The translations under genes and the position numbers were made by a program. Below, in pieces: positions 22,018-33,310 of a stretch of DNA of 64,000 nucleotides. A model generated the notes under the pieces. That model did no database searches. It saw only the letters and a program-made list of their open reading frames with translations, and was not told where the DNA came from. This DNA comes from Anthonomus grandis grandis (Eukaryota; Arthropoda; Insecta; Coleoptera; Curculionidae): positions 15,066,001 to 15,130,000 of the forward strand of contig NC_065551.1 of NCBI RefSeq assembly GCF_022605725.1, read 5' to 3'. Each line of letters starts with the position of its first letter. Position 1 is the first letter of the stretch.

Positions 22018-25000
22018 CTGAAATAGGTGAGAAATTAATCAGAAGGATCTTTTTATTATTGTCACTATAAGCTGAAGTAGATCCAAATTTTTTTTTATTT
22101 TACTTTTAAACTGATATTTATTAATATATTTTTAGCTTAGCATTATACCTAAATTCTAAGTCGAGTTCTTAAGTTATAAATAACTAAAAATTTGATTTTT
22201 TTCTGAATATATTTTTAGAAGTATTGAAGCAAACTAGAGTCCATAAAATGAGAGAATATGCCGGTGACGTCAGACTTCGCGCATCTAAGCTGGCTATCGT
22301 TAAGCGTAGAAGCGTAGAATTCTAGCAGATGTAAAAGAGAGAGATGCATGTATTCACGGTCAAGTAAACCTAATCAGGGAAATATGGGGCCTCCCCTTTA
22401 TTGATTTTTTGGTTTAAATTTAAGTTTGTGCGCATTTTACGTCACCGGCATATTCTCTCATTTTATGGACTCTATAGCATGACAAATTTGTTTAAATTTC
22501 GCTTAGCATCCTTCATTAGGAGGATGGATCGCCTGCTTAGGGAGGCTGGCGAGGGTGGTCAGCGGTGATGACGAGGTTTCAGGGGTTGGTGCAAAGGGAC
22601 TTTTAGATCTCTGTCACACTGTCCCCCCCAGCATTACTTTTACTACTAGCATCTTAAGATATCATATCCATCCCGCTTTAAATAACGAATTTAAATAAAC
22701 TAAAGTAGAGGCAATTTTTAAAATTTTATCGGCAAATCCCTATATTGCACTCCCGCTAAAAAAGTGTCACCACTAAAAAACCATAGTAGTAGGAGTAGTA
22801 GTAAGGGTGGGGGAGCTAGAGCTCGGCAAGTAGACCTAAGAAGTCCCTTTTCGCAAACCCCAGGATCACCCACCCCTACGCCTCCACTTCCAATGCGCAG
22901 CTTCACTGAGTCGTCCCGCCCTTTAAATAAAGGTTTGCACGTTGTCCAAAAAAGTCACATTTCGTTTTGTAGCAGATTTTGAGAGAATTAGTAGATATAT
23001 CTCAGGATGATTTACAGAATACTGAAATAGCTTCTCTATTCCTTGACGTATGACGTATAGATAACGGTAAGAATTCAAAATTATCACCTCGAGGCTACAC
23101 GGACTGTCAAGCATTTGATATGTCATATAAATATAAAATGCGGACATTTTTCATACTTATTTACCTTGCAGAACAAAGAAAATGAGAAATGGTTCCTAAG
23201 AAGAAGACGCTGTTGTGGATACCAAAAGACACAGATGTCCTGTTTTTTTAACAGGCCCAATATGTTTAACACTTGGGTTTAGGTTCTTAAGCCTTGAACA
23301 TCTCTATAAGAAGCAAGTCTATTTGAAATTCTATGTATGTGAATATTATTTTGCGTCTGATTTATTCATTTCTAATTCAATTTTTCCCACTAATTATTTG
23401 AAGTGCGTGGTATATGTGGAGCGAAATTCAAATTTGGCGCTATAGTCAAATTTTAAATTACTCGCTATTATGACGGCACAAACCAGTGGCGAAGCGTGAA
23501 CTTTTTTTTCGGGTAGACAAACAATAAAAATCGTTAATTAGAAAAAATTGTGTATTCAATATTATTCACTTTAATGAAATAGAGAATTAAAGCGCATGAA
23601 ATATTAACTCAAAGAGAAAAACTATGTAGTGATATAAAAACGAAAAAAATAATTTTTACTAGCATTAAAAGATAGATAGATAAAAATAAATACTACTTAC
23701 AAAAAAACACAACTAAAATACAAAAGCCAATATCGAACAGTCGTTCATAAATAACCACTAAAATATCCACTAGAAAAACCTTTTCTATACACCCAAAAAT
23801 AAAAATACTAATGATTAAATTACTATAGCACGCGCCCCCACCAAATGCAGATTCATCAAAACGAAACAAAACTGAAGATGTATTGCGGCCGACCAGATCA
23901 AGCGTGTCCATAAACAATAATCCTCAACAGCATAATAAAATAGCTGGTCGATTTCGATAGACAAAAGCCCGAATGTCTTTCCCGCGAGTAAATTTTGCAT
24001 ACGTAATAGGCTGAATGCTGATGCAGCGGGACCTCTGTAGCCTGCTTGATGCGTATTTGGTTCGATTATATGCTCCAAATTTCGGAAGACAAACATCAAT
24101 GTGTCTTCCTGGGGCTCGTATACATTAATTGGGTGTCAGTCCTGTATTTTTATCTTAATCGGTGCGGCAGGCGGGGCGCGCCTTCGGATTAATCATGTTT
24201 AGATACTATATAATATTAGTAAAGATAGCGACTACGTTCTGTGTTAATTTTTTTTAAATTTTAATTCAACAATTACATGAAATAATTACGTGATAAATTA
24301 ATTACAAATAACTGGATAATTTTGGGTAGACAGTGTCTACCTTGTCTACTCGTACGCTTCGCCACTGGCACAAACCCATTTTCACTTCTAGTTAGTACTT
24401 CTCCTCGACATTCAGAGGGCATTCAATCGACGTTCAGTGTTCTATTGTATTTTACATGAGTTTCCTATCTAAGAAGTATTAATCTATGGATATATCTGAT
24501 AATTATAAATAGTAAAATACTGTTATTATTTTTTGTTTTGTGACAGTTTTTTCAAATAGCATTTTAAGTTGTATCGATTTCCTTAAAAACGTAGGAACCT
24601 ACATTTAATTTAATATGAAAAACCACTGACCATCTTCCACGGACTCTTTGTAACATTGTTTCTTAAAAGTTATTTAGGAGAGAGGTAAGAAAGATGTTAT
24701 TTGTGAAAGGCTACCATATTGTAGGAATATTTCCTCCGCCATTTTAGTATAACTTTTCTTTCTTGCTCATACGTGCAATTGGTACTAAATAAGTTTAAGT
24801 CTTGCATTAATGACATCCAGGTATTACACGAATTTAATTTATGTCTGTAATATTTTTATGTTTTTTTAAATCAATTTGGCCATCTGTAATGTGTGTAAAT
24901 TTAATATATTAGTAGGTAGTATTACTTTTTATAATCTTGTAAACAATATCTCTAGGTTTAAGCAATAAAGCCTAATGTGACTTTAAAAATTTTGACTATA

Positions 25001-28000
25001 AAATTTCTTGGAAACAAAATTTCACATAGAACTTTAAAATTTCACGTAGAACTCAAAAATATAACAATTCTGAAGAGGAGACGTCACCTCAGGCCACAGC
25101 CAAAAAGAGATCCAAGGATGAAAAATCATCCATCTCGCGAGCTGCAAAATCGCAGAAATTGGTTCAGCAAATGGAAGACAAAAAGTCATGTGTTATTTGA
25201 CCCGTTCTTCAAACCATAGAAGTGTAAGAGTCTACTTGTATCAATACTATGCATCTGTAATCTATCTTGTCCTATACATGGCTTATGAAAATGTAAACGG
25301 GGCATATAAATTCAAGAATTCATTTACACTCGAATCCAAGTGACTTATTTATTACCTACCACAACCAAATAAATATAACACCTTCCTTCCAACTCAGAGG
25401 TAACCAAATGCCAAGGCTGCAGCGGCCGAAATTAGCAGAAGGTTTGCTGGTGGCACCGTCAATATAGGGCTTATACAAGATTCATATAACATTATATCTG
25501 ATTATATTTATAGAACTGTCTACTGCAATTGTACACTTGATCATGAACACGTGGCAGCATCTGGTTTTTTTTGGCAATTGAATGATTGATGGGAACCAAA
25601 TCCCAGATTATATTGAGTGCTGAATATGATCCGGAAAAAATATTTTTGTGAAAATGAAAAACCCTAATATCTAGATCAAAAGTTTCAGTTAAATAATTGC
25701 CTTATTTTTTTACATTAAGTCCTGATCTTAAGTAGTTTCTTTCAGACGTTTAAGAGAAACAGTAATGGATTTTTATGCCTGGAAATTTTTCAATAAAAAC
25801 TTCAATGTTTTTCGCCTTTTTTTTTTGGTGTTTTTCTTAGGTCATCTCCACGTATTTCTACAGGCATGTTATGTCTTTTATAAGCGTTTCTAATAATAAC
25901 TGTCTCAATATCTTGTATTTTATACAAGAGCTCTGGATATTAAAATACGCCGTATACAAGGTCTCAATGTACAAAACACCCAAGTAATTTATAACATGAG
26001 CGCAGACAAGAGCTGCGCTTATGATTTACACCGGTATTAAATATCTGCCTTTTACAGAATTTAAGAATGGAGACACTTCCGTGGTTCTAGTCGAATTGGA
26101 CTTAAAGGGAAGCAGGGGAGAGGTTATTATTGCCTCAGCCTAGATTCCATAGGACACAGACGAATCACCACTTCTGAATATTAAGAGACAAGTGGAATAA
26201 TATAGACGCCATAAAAAGCCCCTAATCATTAGCTGTGATGCGAATGCCTACAATACATTATGAGGAAGCACGAACATAAGTAAAAGAGGTGGGTTGCTTC
26301 TAGAATATCTAAATACTCACTCACTAAGTGTGATAATAATCCAATATTTTAAAATGCCATTAGGAAAAAGGTTCTTGATCTGACCCTCATAACTAACAAA
26401 TATCTTGATATGATTAGTGATTTGAGGGTCTCTAAAAAGGACCACATGTGGAATTATAACTTGAAGTATAAGAGGATCGATAAAGAGCCAATCGCTCGAC
26501 AGAAGCCAACAGAGAGAGATAAGATAATTACAAGATCTGCAGTTTAAATGATTCTAAGTGATGATTCTAGTGATCTAGAAACAAATTTTTCATTACATTA
26601 CCTGACTATTGGCTGCATCAGTAGAGAAACTAATTGACATGATAATACACTCATTTTAAGACAACTGCTCTGTCAAAATAAAATTCTTCGCGAAAAGGGG
26701 AATTTGGTGGGACAAAAACCTTGAGAAACAAAGCAGCAAAGCAAGATTGGAATTCAATAAAGCCAAAAGAACGGGAATTTGTATAAAGAACCCCTAACAA
26801 CCCACATATAACAAAGACTTAACACAGTCCAGAAGAAAATTATGAAAGCTATTCTGTGAAGATCTTAAGATGGGAATCCGATAGGCATACTGAAGGAGGC
26901 GAATGGCACCTACACAGATACTTTCAATGGAACATCTTAGCTTTTTCTTAGAACTCACTTTCCTGACTGCAGGTTTGGAGCTTTGGATACTGAGACTCAA
27001 ATAGCATGACCGCATGTTCAAGAAAGGGTGACCAACCAGGTAGTCAGGAGGATAGTAACCTTTGAGAGAGCGGAATGGGCTATGAACTCTTTCAGACCTT
27101 ACAAGTCACCGCAGCCAGATGGCATTTTTTCGACACTGGTGTCAAGACGACATGTTATTTATTTTCTATCGAGAGATTGTTAACATCTTCCGATCAAGCA
27201 TACCATTGGAATATGTTCCAAGGACTTGGAGGGCGATAGGGGTCATATTCATATACAAGGGTGGCAACAAACTTTCGGAATCTCCCAAGGCTTACAGGTT
27301 AACTAGTCTATCCTCTTTCATGTTGAAGACGATGGAGAAGCTATTGGACCAGTACCTCAGGATGGAAATTCCTACTATGAGACCGTTACTGGGACTCGCT
27401 TATCAGATGGAGAAATCTATTACGGAATTGCGCAAAAGAGTTCAGGATCATTGAATATCAAAAAGGCTTGAGAATTCAATGAATTAGCCCTGTGTGCTTT
27501 TATGGACATTGTGGGTGTCTTCGATAACGTGCACTTCTTCGCAATGAGAACAGCACTCTCTAATAGAGGAGCTAATACGGTCATAGTAAGATGGGTCAGC
27601 GGAATGCTGAATCAAAGGTCGATTAGGACTTCACTTGGTTTCATCGGGTCTTAGTGTTACTACGGTTAAGGAATGCCCATAGGGCGGCATGCTATCTTCC
27701 CTTCTAAGATCTGTATTGGTGGATGACCTGATCAGGCTCCTTAAAGGGAGAGGGCACAAGACCATCGGTTATACGGATTATATCTTCGTAATAATGAGGT
27801 GAAACCTCCCAGGGATGGTTGCAGAATGTATGCAAGATGCTCGGAATACGAACGTAAATGGTGCACTCTGCAGGAGCTTTCTATAAATCCATCACCCACC
27901 GTGATAAACGAAGATCCCCAGTCTTTGGAGGAGCGGTATTAAGGTCGTCTCTAGGGAGAGGGTGAAATATCTGGATAGAAAACTCACCTCGAATCAGTAG

Positions 28001-29845
28001 TGCAGAAGGCCACGAGGAATCTTTGGACGACAAGATAACTAACTTGGTAAATCCTGGGACCTGAGCTCCAAAATTATGTATTGGATATATACCCAGATGA
28101 TACCCATGTGGTATGACGGAGGAAAACCGAGCAGAAGACAGCTATATCGGACTGTGCAGGCTATAAAGACTTCTTGAAAGACTTCTGTCTATGTCTATGC
28201 ATCCCAGGGGCCATGAACCCAACCCCAACGATTAGCATGGAGGCTCTTTTAAACTTAACACCGCTATCGAGCCATAACAGTCATATCGATGGCTATACAA
28301 AAGCAGTCAGCTACGAGGATCCATCTTCAGGAGAGAAAACCTTAAGTCGGGCAACAGATAACCAGTAGGTATCTGTCAATCCTGAGGGATATACTTGATA
28401 TGTCTCAGGAGAGCGACCACATGGTATACTTTTTCGATAAGAATTAGATGATCTATCTTCCTTAGATATATCCTCTTCCCTACAAGGGAAGAATGGTGCG
28501 CAAATCCAAGATGGTTACAGGATGGATAGGAAATGTAGTACATGGATTGATCAAAAACGCTTCTAGGAATTGGAGCAGGAATAGTAGGGCCTAGAGCAAA
28601 AATTCATAGTACTGAGCAAGGATGCAACAATTTTTTAAACAAAACGATACGCGATATTAGAGACTGTGGGAAGGAAATGTGAGTTAAGATATTCTGGGAT
28701 AGCCAATCGGTTCTTAGGACCTAAGCGGCTGCACATACAGGTCTAGACTACGACTAGAATGCTACAATAGGCTCAGTGACCTGGTGGCTCGGAATCACTC
28801 TAGTCTGGGTACCAAGCTATGAGGGGATTATTAAATCCATCATATCTTTTAGGTTCAACAAAGATTTGCTTAAACAAGAGATCGAGAAATGGACACTGTT
28901 GAGGATGAAGCGACATTGGAATGACATTGATGGGTTGGTTCACTCTTCTCATGTGGAGTACTGGGCCACTGGAAATAAAGGATTTTACACACATATACGC
29001 TGACTGAAAAGGATATACTGACGCTTAAACTAAAGGAACTGATCCTGTTCCCGAACGTATTGTTAATAGATAGATCAACTAATAATAAAATACAATATCT
29101 ATAACATTACATAAAATTTAAAAAGTTGATGCAACTTTTTAAATTTTATATGAAAATTCCAATATATAAATACATTTTTAGATTCCCCGAAATTCCAAGA
29201 TGTTTGAGAGATAACACGCCATACGTTTGAATTCAGGTTTTTGAGATATGAACAATTGAGAATTATATTATTTTTTAATATATCTCAAGAACTGTTGGAG
29301 CTATGTTAAGTGGGACCCAAAAATAATAAATATATATAAATATAAATAAATATATAGGGTAAAAAAAATATCCAGCGTAATACGTTTCTACTTACTCTGA
29401 GTATCATTATTGGAATTATTCTTCAATGAATTTTGATAATAAAACTTGGGAATCTTGTGTTTCAATGGATTTAAAACGTCTTCCGGCTTGCAGTTGTACT
29501 TTTCGAAAATAAATTGGGTACACAGCATGTTCAGTTGAATATGTTTATCTTCTAAAGGGCACGAAGGCTGTGGTGGAAATGTAACTTTTTCCTTAAAAAT
29601 AAATAAATAAATCACCAACTTAACTTCTATAAAAGTGTTAAACTTACCTTAAAAGAAACATTTTTCTTTTCATTTTCTGTATTTACTTTGCTATTAAGAC
29701 TCCCGTTAATATCACTGTAAGTTTCATCCAAATATCCATGATTAGCAGTGCCAATTCTGGCATATATAATCGCCGAAAAGATAAGAGCCGCAATCGCCAA
29801 TAACGAAAAAACCATTTGGTTCTGTTCGCTGTAATTTTCTGGCAT
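21728..29845 (-). CDS. two-transmembrane protein of unknown family; exons 29648-29845, 29396-29591, 21728-22017
   Basis: This is the best-supported complete host gene in the window. The ATG at 29845 opens exon 1 (66 codons, ends AAG, donor gtaagtt at 29647, phase 0). Exon 2 follows acceptor ttatttttaag and ends at 29396 before donor gtaagta, phase 1. Exon 3 follows acceptor cctatttcag at 22018 and joins in the matching phase, giving 227 residues. TM1 is near residues 11-30 (QMVFSLLAIAALIFSAIIYA). A loop of about 100 residues with three cysteines (PSCPLED, MLCTQF, YNCKPED) follows. TM2 starts near residue 133 (TIVNFIIAALLLTSLGAALL). The tail is basic and probably cytosolic (KHHRKELIRR), ending SRPQLRLD. 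The intact frame and correct splice phases argue for function. I do not recognise the family. Intron 2 is 7.4 kb and filled with transposons. Confidence 0.8.
22237..22472. repeat. 236-bp MITE with 32-bp perfect TIRs and TA duplication
   Basis: 22237-22268 and 22441-22472 are exact reverse complements starting gagtccataaaatgagagaa, with TA immediately outside both ends. It lies in the large intron of the two-TM gene, 220 bp from exon 3. It contains no coding sequence. The perfect TIRs suggest a comparatively young insertion. Confidence 0.92.
22500..22925. other. inverted pair of exon-like segments inside a host intron
   Basis: The plus strand at 22764-22925 reads Ser- and Pro-rich sequence: NHSSRSSSKGGGARARQ, then VDLRSPFSQTPGSPTPTPP. 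The minus strand at 22500-22680 contains a related but frame-disrupted segment: DASSKSNAGGDSV and, in another frame, KSPFAPTPETSSSPLTTLAS ending in a stop. The two face each other and share the (K/R)SPF..TP core and a preceding AGTAGTAG-rich stretch. They could be a pair of degraded copies of one exon. There is no firm splice-site evidence, and the protein is not recognised. Confidence 0.3.
22926..23483. other. intronic spacer without recognised features
   Basis: Part of intron 2 of the two-TM gene. I see no gene, repeat pair or RNA here. Confidence 0.45.
23484..24367. mobile_element. non-autonomous hAT element with 8-bp target duplication
   Basis: The termini cagtggcgaagcgt and acgcttcgccactg are short inverted repeats of hAT type, and gcacaaac is present as an exact 8-bp duplication at 23476-23483 and 24368-24375. 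The 884-bp interior has minus-strand frames of up to 94 codons with no recognisable hAT transposase domain, so it needs a helper element. Confidence 0.92.
24376..26039. other. intronic spacer with one weak exon-like segment
   Basis: Mostly AT-rich. The plus strand at about 25045-25196 reads a short hydrophilic segment (EEETSPQATAKKRSKDEKSS, then MEDKKSCVI and stop), followed at 25371 by AATAAA. It looks like a possible last exon of a plus-strand transcript, or of a retrocopy, but there is no strong acceptor and I do not recognise the protein. The rest shows nothing. Confidence 0.3.
26040..29060 (+). pseudogene. R1-like non-LTR retrotransposon, endonuclease-RT-RNase H, heavily decayed
   Basis: Three domains appear in order. 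26040-26460 is an AP-type endonuclease with GDTSVVLVELDLKGSRG and KPLIISCDANAYNTL (the CDANAHHTVWGS block). 27065-27840 is the reverse transcriptase with SFRPYKSPQPDGIF, LKTMEKLLDQYL and ELALCAFMDIVGVFDNVHF (first catalytic Asp as FMDIVGVFD); the YADD block is degenerate (GYTDYIFVI). 28000-28370 is the post-RT region including ISGAMRTTP-like GAMNPTPTISMEALLNLTPL. Around 28640-28830 an RNase H scrap is visible (FWDSQSVLRT, LVWVPSYEGI). Frameshifts and stops occur every 100 bases or so. It lies in the plus orientation inside the minus-strand two-TM gene's intron. Confidence 0.82.
29111..29149. repeat. 18-bp perfect palindrome
   Basis: ataaaatttaaaaagttg (29111-29128) and its exact complement (29132-29149) flank a 3-nt loop. 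It is in intron 2 of the two-TM gene, 250 bp downstream of exon 2. Confidence 0.85.
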
Positions 29846-30000
29846 TTTGTGTTAATTTTCGATGTTTTACGGTTCACTGTATTTACATTACAAGATTACC
29901 AAAATTTAGAGTCTATTATGAGTTGTCACTTACCGAGTAAAACTGACATACTCCGGACAAAACCCGCCTGGAAAATCGATGGCGCGCATAGCCGTTCAGC
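29846..30000 (-). promoter_or_regulatory. 5' untranslated region, small 5' UTR intron and probable start site of the two-TM gene
   Basis: Upstream of the ATG, 29846-29876 is untranslated leader preceded by the acceptor tgtaatgtaaatacag. A donor, actcg followed by gtaagtgac, lies at 29933, so a 57-bp intron (29877-29933) can be drawn. The upstream exon begins near an initiator-like tatgtcagtttta at about 29945. No convincing TATA box is seen. This is inference from splice signals only. Confidence 0.5.
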
Positions 30001-30620
30001 AGAGTTTTCTGGATTCAAACGTAAAGGGATTTTGGAGTAAATACTTGCTTGAGTTTTGTTTCGAATATGGATTTCAGTACACACGCAATCGTGCAAAAGA
30101 TAAGAATAAAATGATGATAAAATGATTGTTTAAACAGTGTCTAGTTTAAGGTGAAATATTTTTATAGCATACGTATATGAAACGCGTCTGTAAAATTTAT
30201 GCTTTTTTAAATGATCTATATGGTTTAATTTAATAAAATAACTTACTACTTGCAATTTATAATTAGAAATCATATATTTTGTTTGATAAAATGTGAAGGC
30301 ACCATACACATTTCTGTTTATAGAAAATTTATTATTTTCGGACTTTTGCGTAAAATAAAGCAACATGTGTCAGACCATAATTGAACCTAAAAGTTGGTAA
30401 AAGATTATTTAATCAATTTTTCATCGTGATGAAATGGTGAAGGCCCTTGACATATTTTTGCTTGCAAAAAATTAATTTTTTTGAATTCAGTTTAAGAAAA
30501 TTCATTCTTCTTGATGCTGAAGAATTCATCAAATACTAATATTCGAAGATTACACAGATCGTTTGTTTCTTCCCGTTCCTAATCACCACCAACTTTTTAC
30601 TGTTTTCCTTTCTCATCGCC
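30001..30620. other. intergenic spacer upstream of the two-TM gene
   Basis: AT-rich, no coding segment. At 30421-30445 it contains gatgaaatggtgaaggcc, a match to the core of the satellite-like repeat at 34159 and 38545. Confidence 0.4.
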
Positions 30621-30624
30621 TCGT

Positions 30625-30660
30625 CCTGAAGAAGCCAACAAGCAGAAATACGTGTCGGCA
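30625..30660 (+). ncRNA. hammerhead-like core motif (Penelope-style)
   Basis: The string ctgaagaagccaacaagcag followed by aaatacgtgtcggc contains, in order, CTGAAGA (consensus CUGANGA) at 30626, GAAA at 30645 and GTC at 30654, the order of a hammerhead ribozyme core. The central stem is only two base pairs by eye. Penelope-like elements and some related repeats carry such motifs. Activity is not shown and the helix is weak. Confidence 0.3.
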
Positions 30661-30764
30661 AGTACCATCCTTATTTTCAAAACCCGATTTACGGAACATA
30701 TCGAATAATGTATCTTTTTCATACAGTTTACTTAAACACAGTTGATGTGATGACATGAAGAATG

Positions 30765-30795
<31 letters not shown>
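30765..30795 (-). repeat. (ATA)n/(TTA)n microsatellite, 3' tail of a minus-strand LINE
   Basis: About ten ATA units. It lies where the 3' end of the minus-strand CR1/Jockey-like element (30796-33310) is expected, and CR1-group LINEs commonly end in such microsatellites. Confidence 0.7.
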
Positions 30796-31290
30796 GACGT
30801 TTATTAGCCACCAATACAAAAAAAAGCATAATTACAGAAGGTAATATGATTATATACATGGAATTGAATATTAGAATATTAAACAAAGAGAGCATATTAA
30901 AAACAATAGGTTATATAAAGAATTTAGTTAACACAAGTAAGGCAACTAATAAGCCATGCATTCAGACTTCCAGAAAAGAAGGAAACAACTTCCTGGATTC
31001 TGTTAAGGCTTATAATAGAAGAAGTGAGAGAAAAAAAAACAATTCTTATAGACCAACTAAAAAAAACAAATAGGTAGGCATATACTTATAAGGGGAAAAA
31101 GCAGTAGGGGGAAAAATGGATGAAACGGAATGAAAAAAAAATTTTTTTTCTCCTTTGTTTTCTTCCCTTTTTCTTCTTTTTTTTTAAACAGTTAATTTTT
31201 AAATAATAAATGTTAATAGAATATTTTACGTTGCATTCAGTTAGTTAGCATGTGCGTAGTATTTTAATAAAGAAAGGCATTCAAGAAAAA

Positions 31291-31930
31291 TTAAGTTTGA
31301 TTTAAAAGAAGAAGCTTGGTTTTTAATTTAAAAGTTTTTTCAGTGACAGTAAAATTAATTCCTTTGAACTTATTAATCAAATTTGGTACGACATAAGAAA
31401 AGGATCGCTTAAAGAGTTCTTTGCTATGGCAAGGAATTGTTAAAAGATGTTTACGTCTTATATTAAGATTATGCACATCAGTACGATAGGTAAGCTTTTC
31501 AAGTAAGTAAGGCGGAGTTTTTGATTTAAGAATTTTGTAAGAAAAACATCAAATATGTAATATTCGTCTATTGTGCATATTTAGCCAACCTGCTTCTTTT
31601 AATTTATAAGAAATATGTTGCCGTCTTCTTATACCAAATATAAGTCTTAAGCAAGAGTTTTGAAGTTTTTTAATTCTACCTGAGTCGGAGTTATCGAGAC
31701 ATGGTCCATAAATTGTGTCGCAAAAATTTAACGGTGATAGTACTAAAGCATCACAGAGCAGTTTTTTGATACTTGAGCTTAAAAAATGTCTTTGACGATA
31801 TATTGTTTTTAAGGCGGAATATCCATTTTTTAGTTTAAGGGTAACATGTTTTTTGAATCTAAGTTTATAGTCCATTACTAGTCCAAGATTTTTTGCAGAA
31901 ATTGTAAAACCTATTATATTGTTATTAAGG
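31291..31930 (-). pseudogene. LINE ORF2 C-terminal region
   Basis: On the minus strand the frames read NIIGFTISAKNLGLVMDYKL, ALVLSPLNFCDTIYGPCLDN and IKKLQNSCLRLIFGI, then after a frameshift LKSKTPPYLLEKLTYRTDVH and SFSYVVPNLINKF. These are the post-RT thumb-like and C-terminal blocks of CR1/Jockey-type ORF2. It continues the element whose endonuclease is at 32498-33304. Confidence 0.85.
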
Positions 31931-31932
31931 TG

Positions 31933-32264
31933 TACAGGGTGGCCAAATAAGAATGCGAGGTACTGTATCTGGAAAACTATTCATCGTAGAAGCTTGCGAT
32001 AAAAAAAATTATTACTAAAATGGCCAAGAGAATGACCTGGAAAATATTTTTAAGTTTCTAAAACAGCCGCTAGGGAGCGCAACTGCAATCTTGAATCTAG
32101 AAAACTGATGTTTCTGTAAATTTTGCTGAATTAACCTAACAAAAAAATAGCTGATTATTAAAGTAGAGACTAATCCGAACCTTTTTTATTTGAATAGTTT
32201 TGCTGTATCTCTAAAAATAAAGTGGTGGGGGGTGTTCAAAAGTTGGCTTAAAACACACCCTGTA
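31933..32264. repeat. MITE with TACAGGGTG/CACCCTGTA ends
   Basis: The left end reads tacagggtggccaaataag and the right end acacaccctgta. The TA at each end fits a TA duplication. 332 bp, no coding capacity. It interrupts the minus-strand LINE exactly where its RT domain is missing. Confidence 0.8.
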
Positions 32265-32497
32265 TACTAAAAACGCCTTAAAATCTGTGAGCCAGGTATG
32301 CCTTTTTTTCCGCCCTAATTGAACTAGTTGCAAGATTTCTGTACTGCTTATAATTTTCCCAATCCTCGCGACTTTTGGTGTTTCTAAATTTACGTAAAGC
32401 CGAGTTGCGAAATCTTTGTATAAATCTAATATTAGGAGTAATCCAGGGGCAATATGGTTTAGTTTTACCCTTTACGTTTTTTATAGGAGAATGTAAG

Positions 32498-33304
32498 TTA
32501 ACTAATTCTAATAAAGATTGAGTAAAAAAAAACTTTATTATTTAAATCAGCCATATTGTACATATTATGCCAGGGAATCGATTCAATATCAGACTGAAAT
32601 AAACAAGTGTTGATATTTTGTAAATTTCTATAAGTGAAATTATAAAGTTGAGGGTTAGGTATATCAAAGTTTATATTGCAGTAAATTAGCATATGATCCG
32701 ATATTTCAATATCCCTTATTCCACAATTCTCCACCGACTCTAAATTTGAGAAAAGTAAATCAATTAAAGACTTAGCGGTGTTGGATATTCTGGTAGGGTC
32801 AGTTATAAGCTGTTGCAAACCATATAATTCAGTAATTTCGCTTAATGATACCTTAAAATTCAAATCTAAAAAATTTATATTAAAGTCACCCAAAAGTAAA
32901 ATAGACTCATAGTTAACATAAAAGTCGGTCATAATATTTTCAAGACGGGAATAGAATAGATGTATGTTACTCTTGGAAGGACTATATATATTACCAATTA
33001 AAACTTTTTGATTATTTACTTTTAATTCGATCCAGACATGCTCAAGATAATCGCATGTTTCCTTAAGAACTTCACGATAGTCGATACATGATTTTACATA
33101 AACAGCTATACCACCTCCCCTGCTTAATCGATCTTGCCGTATGAGACTATAATTTTGCAATTCTATGACTTCGTTGGTAACCCCTGTATGTAACCATGTC
33201 TCTGAAACCCCAATCAAATCATATTGATAGCTATCTACATGTACTTGAAAAATATTAAAATTATTTAAGATGGACCTTGCGTTAATGTGTGCACATGAAA
33301 ACAT
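32498..33304 (-). pseudogene. LINE ORF2 endonuclease domain (AP-type, EEP fold)
   Basis: An open frame of 268 codons from the ATG at 33304. It starts with the CAHINARSI motif (catalytic Asn block), then DLIGVSETWL (Glu block), GGIAVYVK, SILLLGDFNINFLD (GDFN block) and SLIDLLFSN, and ends with EISDHMLIYCNI (SDH block). These are the diagnostic motifs of the apurinic-type endonuclease that nicks target DNA for target-primed reverse transcription. This domain is intact, unlike the rest of the element. The frame leaves homology after LNNKVFF. Confidence 0.9.
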
Positions 33305-33310
33305 TATATT

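Larger units (their letters stand above)
30765..33310 (-). mobile_element. CR1/Jockey-like LINE with its RT core deleted
   Basis: Going down the minus strand: endonuclease (33304-32498), inter-domain segment (about 32470-32265, ending EKKAYLAHRF), a MITE (32264-31933), then the C-terminal post-RT region (about 31930-31291) and a 3' untranslated stretch to the ATA microsatellite. The RT catalytic core, about 1 kb in relatives, is missing, and the MITE occupies the deletion junction. Confidence 0.82.

Noticed and set aside
23815..24099. 94-codon minus-strand frame inside the hAT element
   Set aside because: No hAT dimerisation or zinc-finger motifs can be seen; the element has the size and structure of a non-autonomous copy.
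30765..30795. (ATA)n run as an independent microsatellite locus
   Set aside because: It lies exactly at the expected 3' end of the minus-strand LINE and is better explained as its tail.
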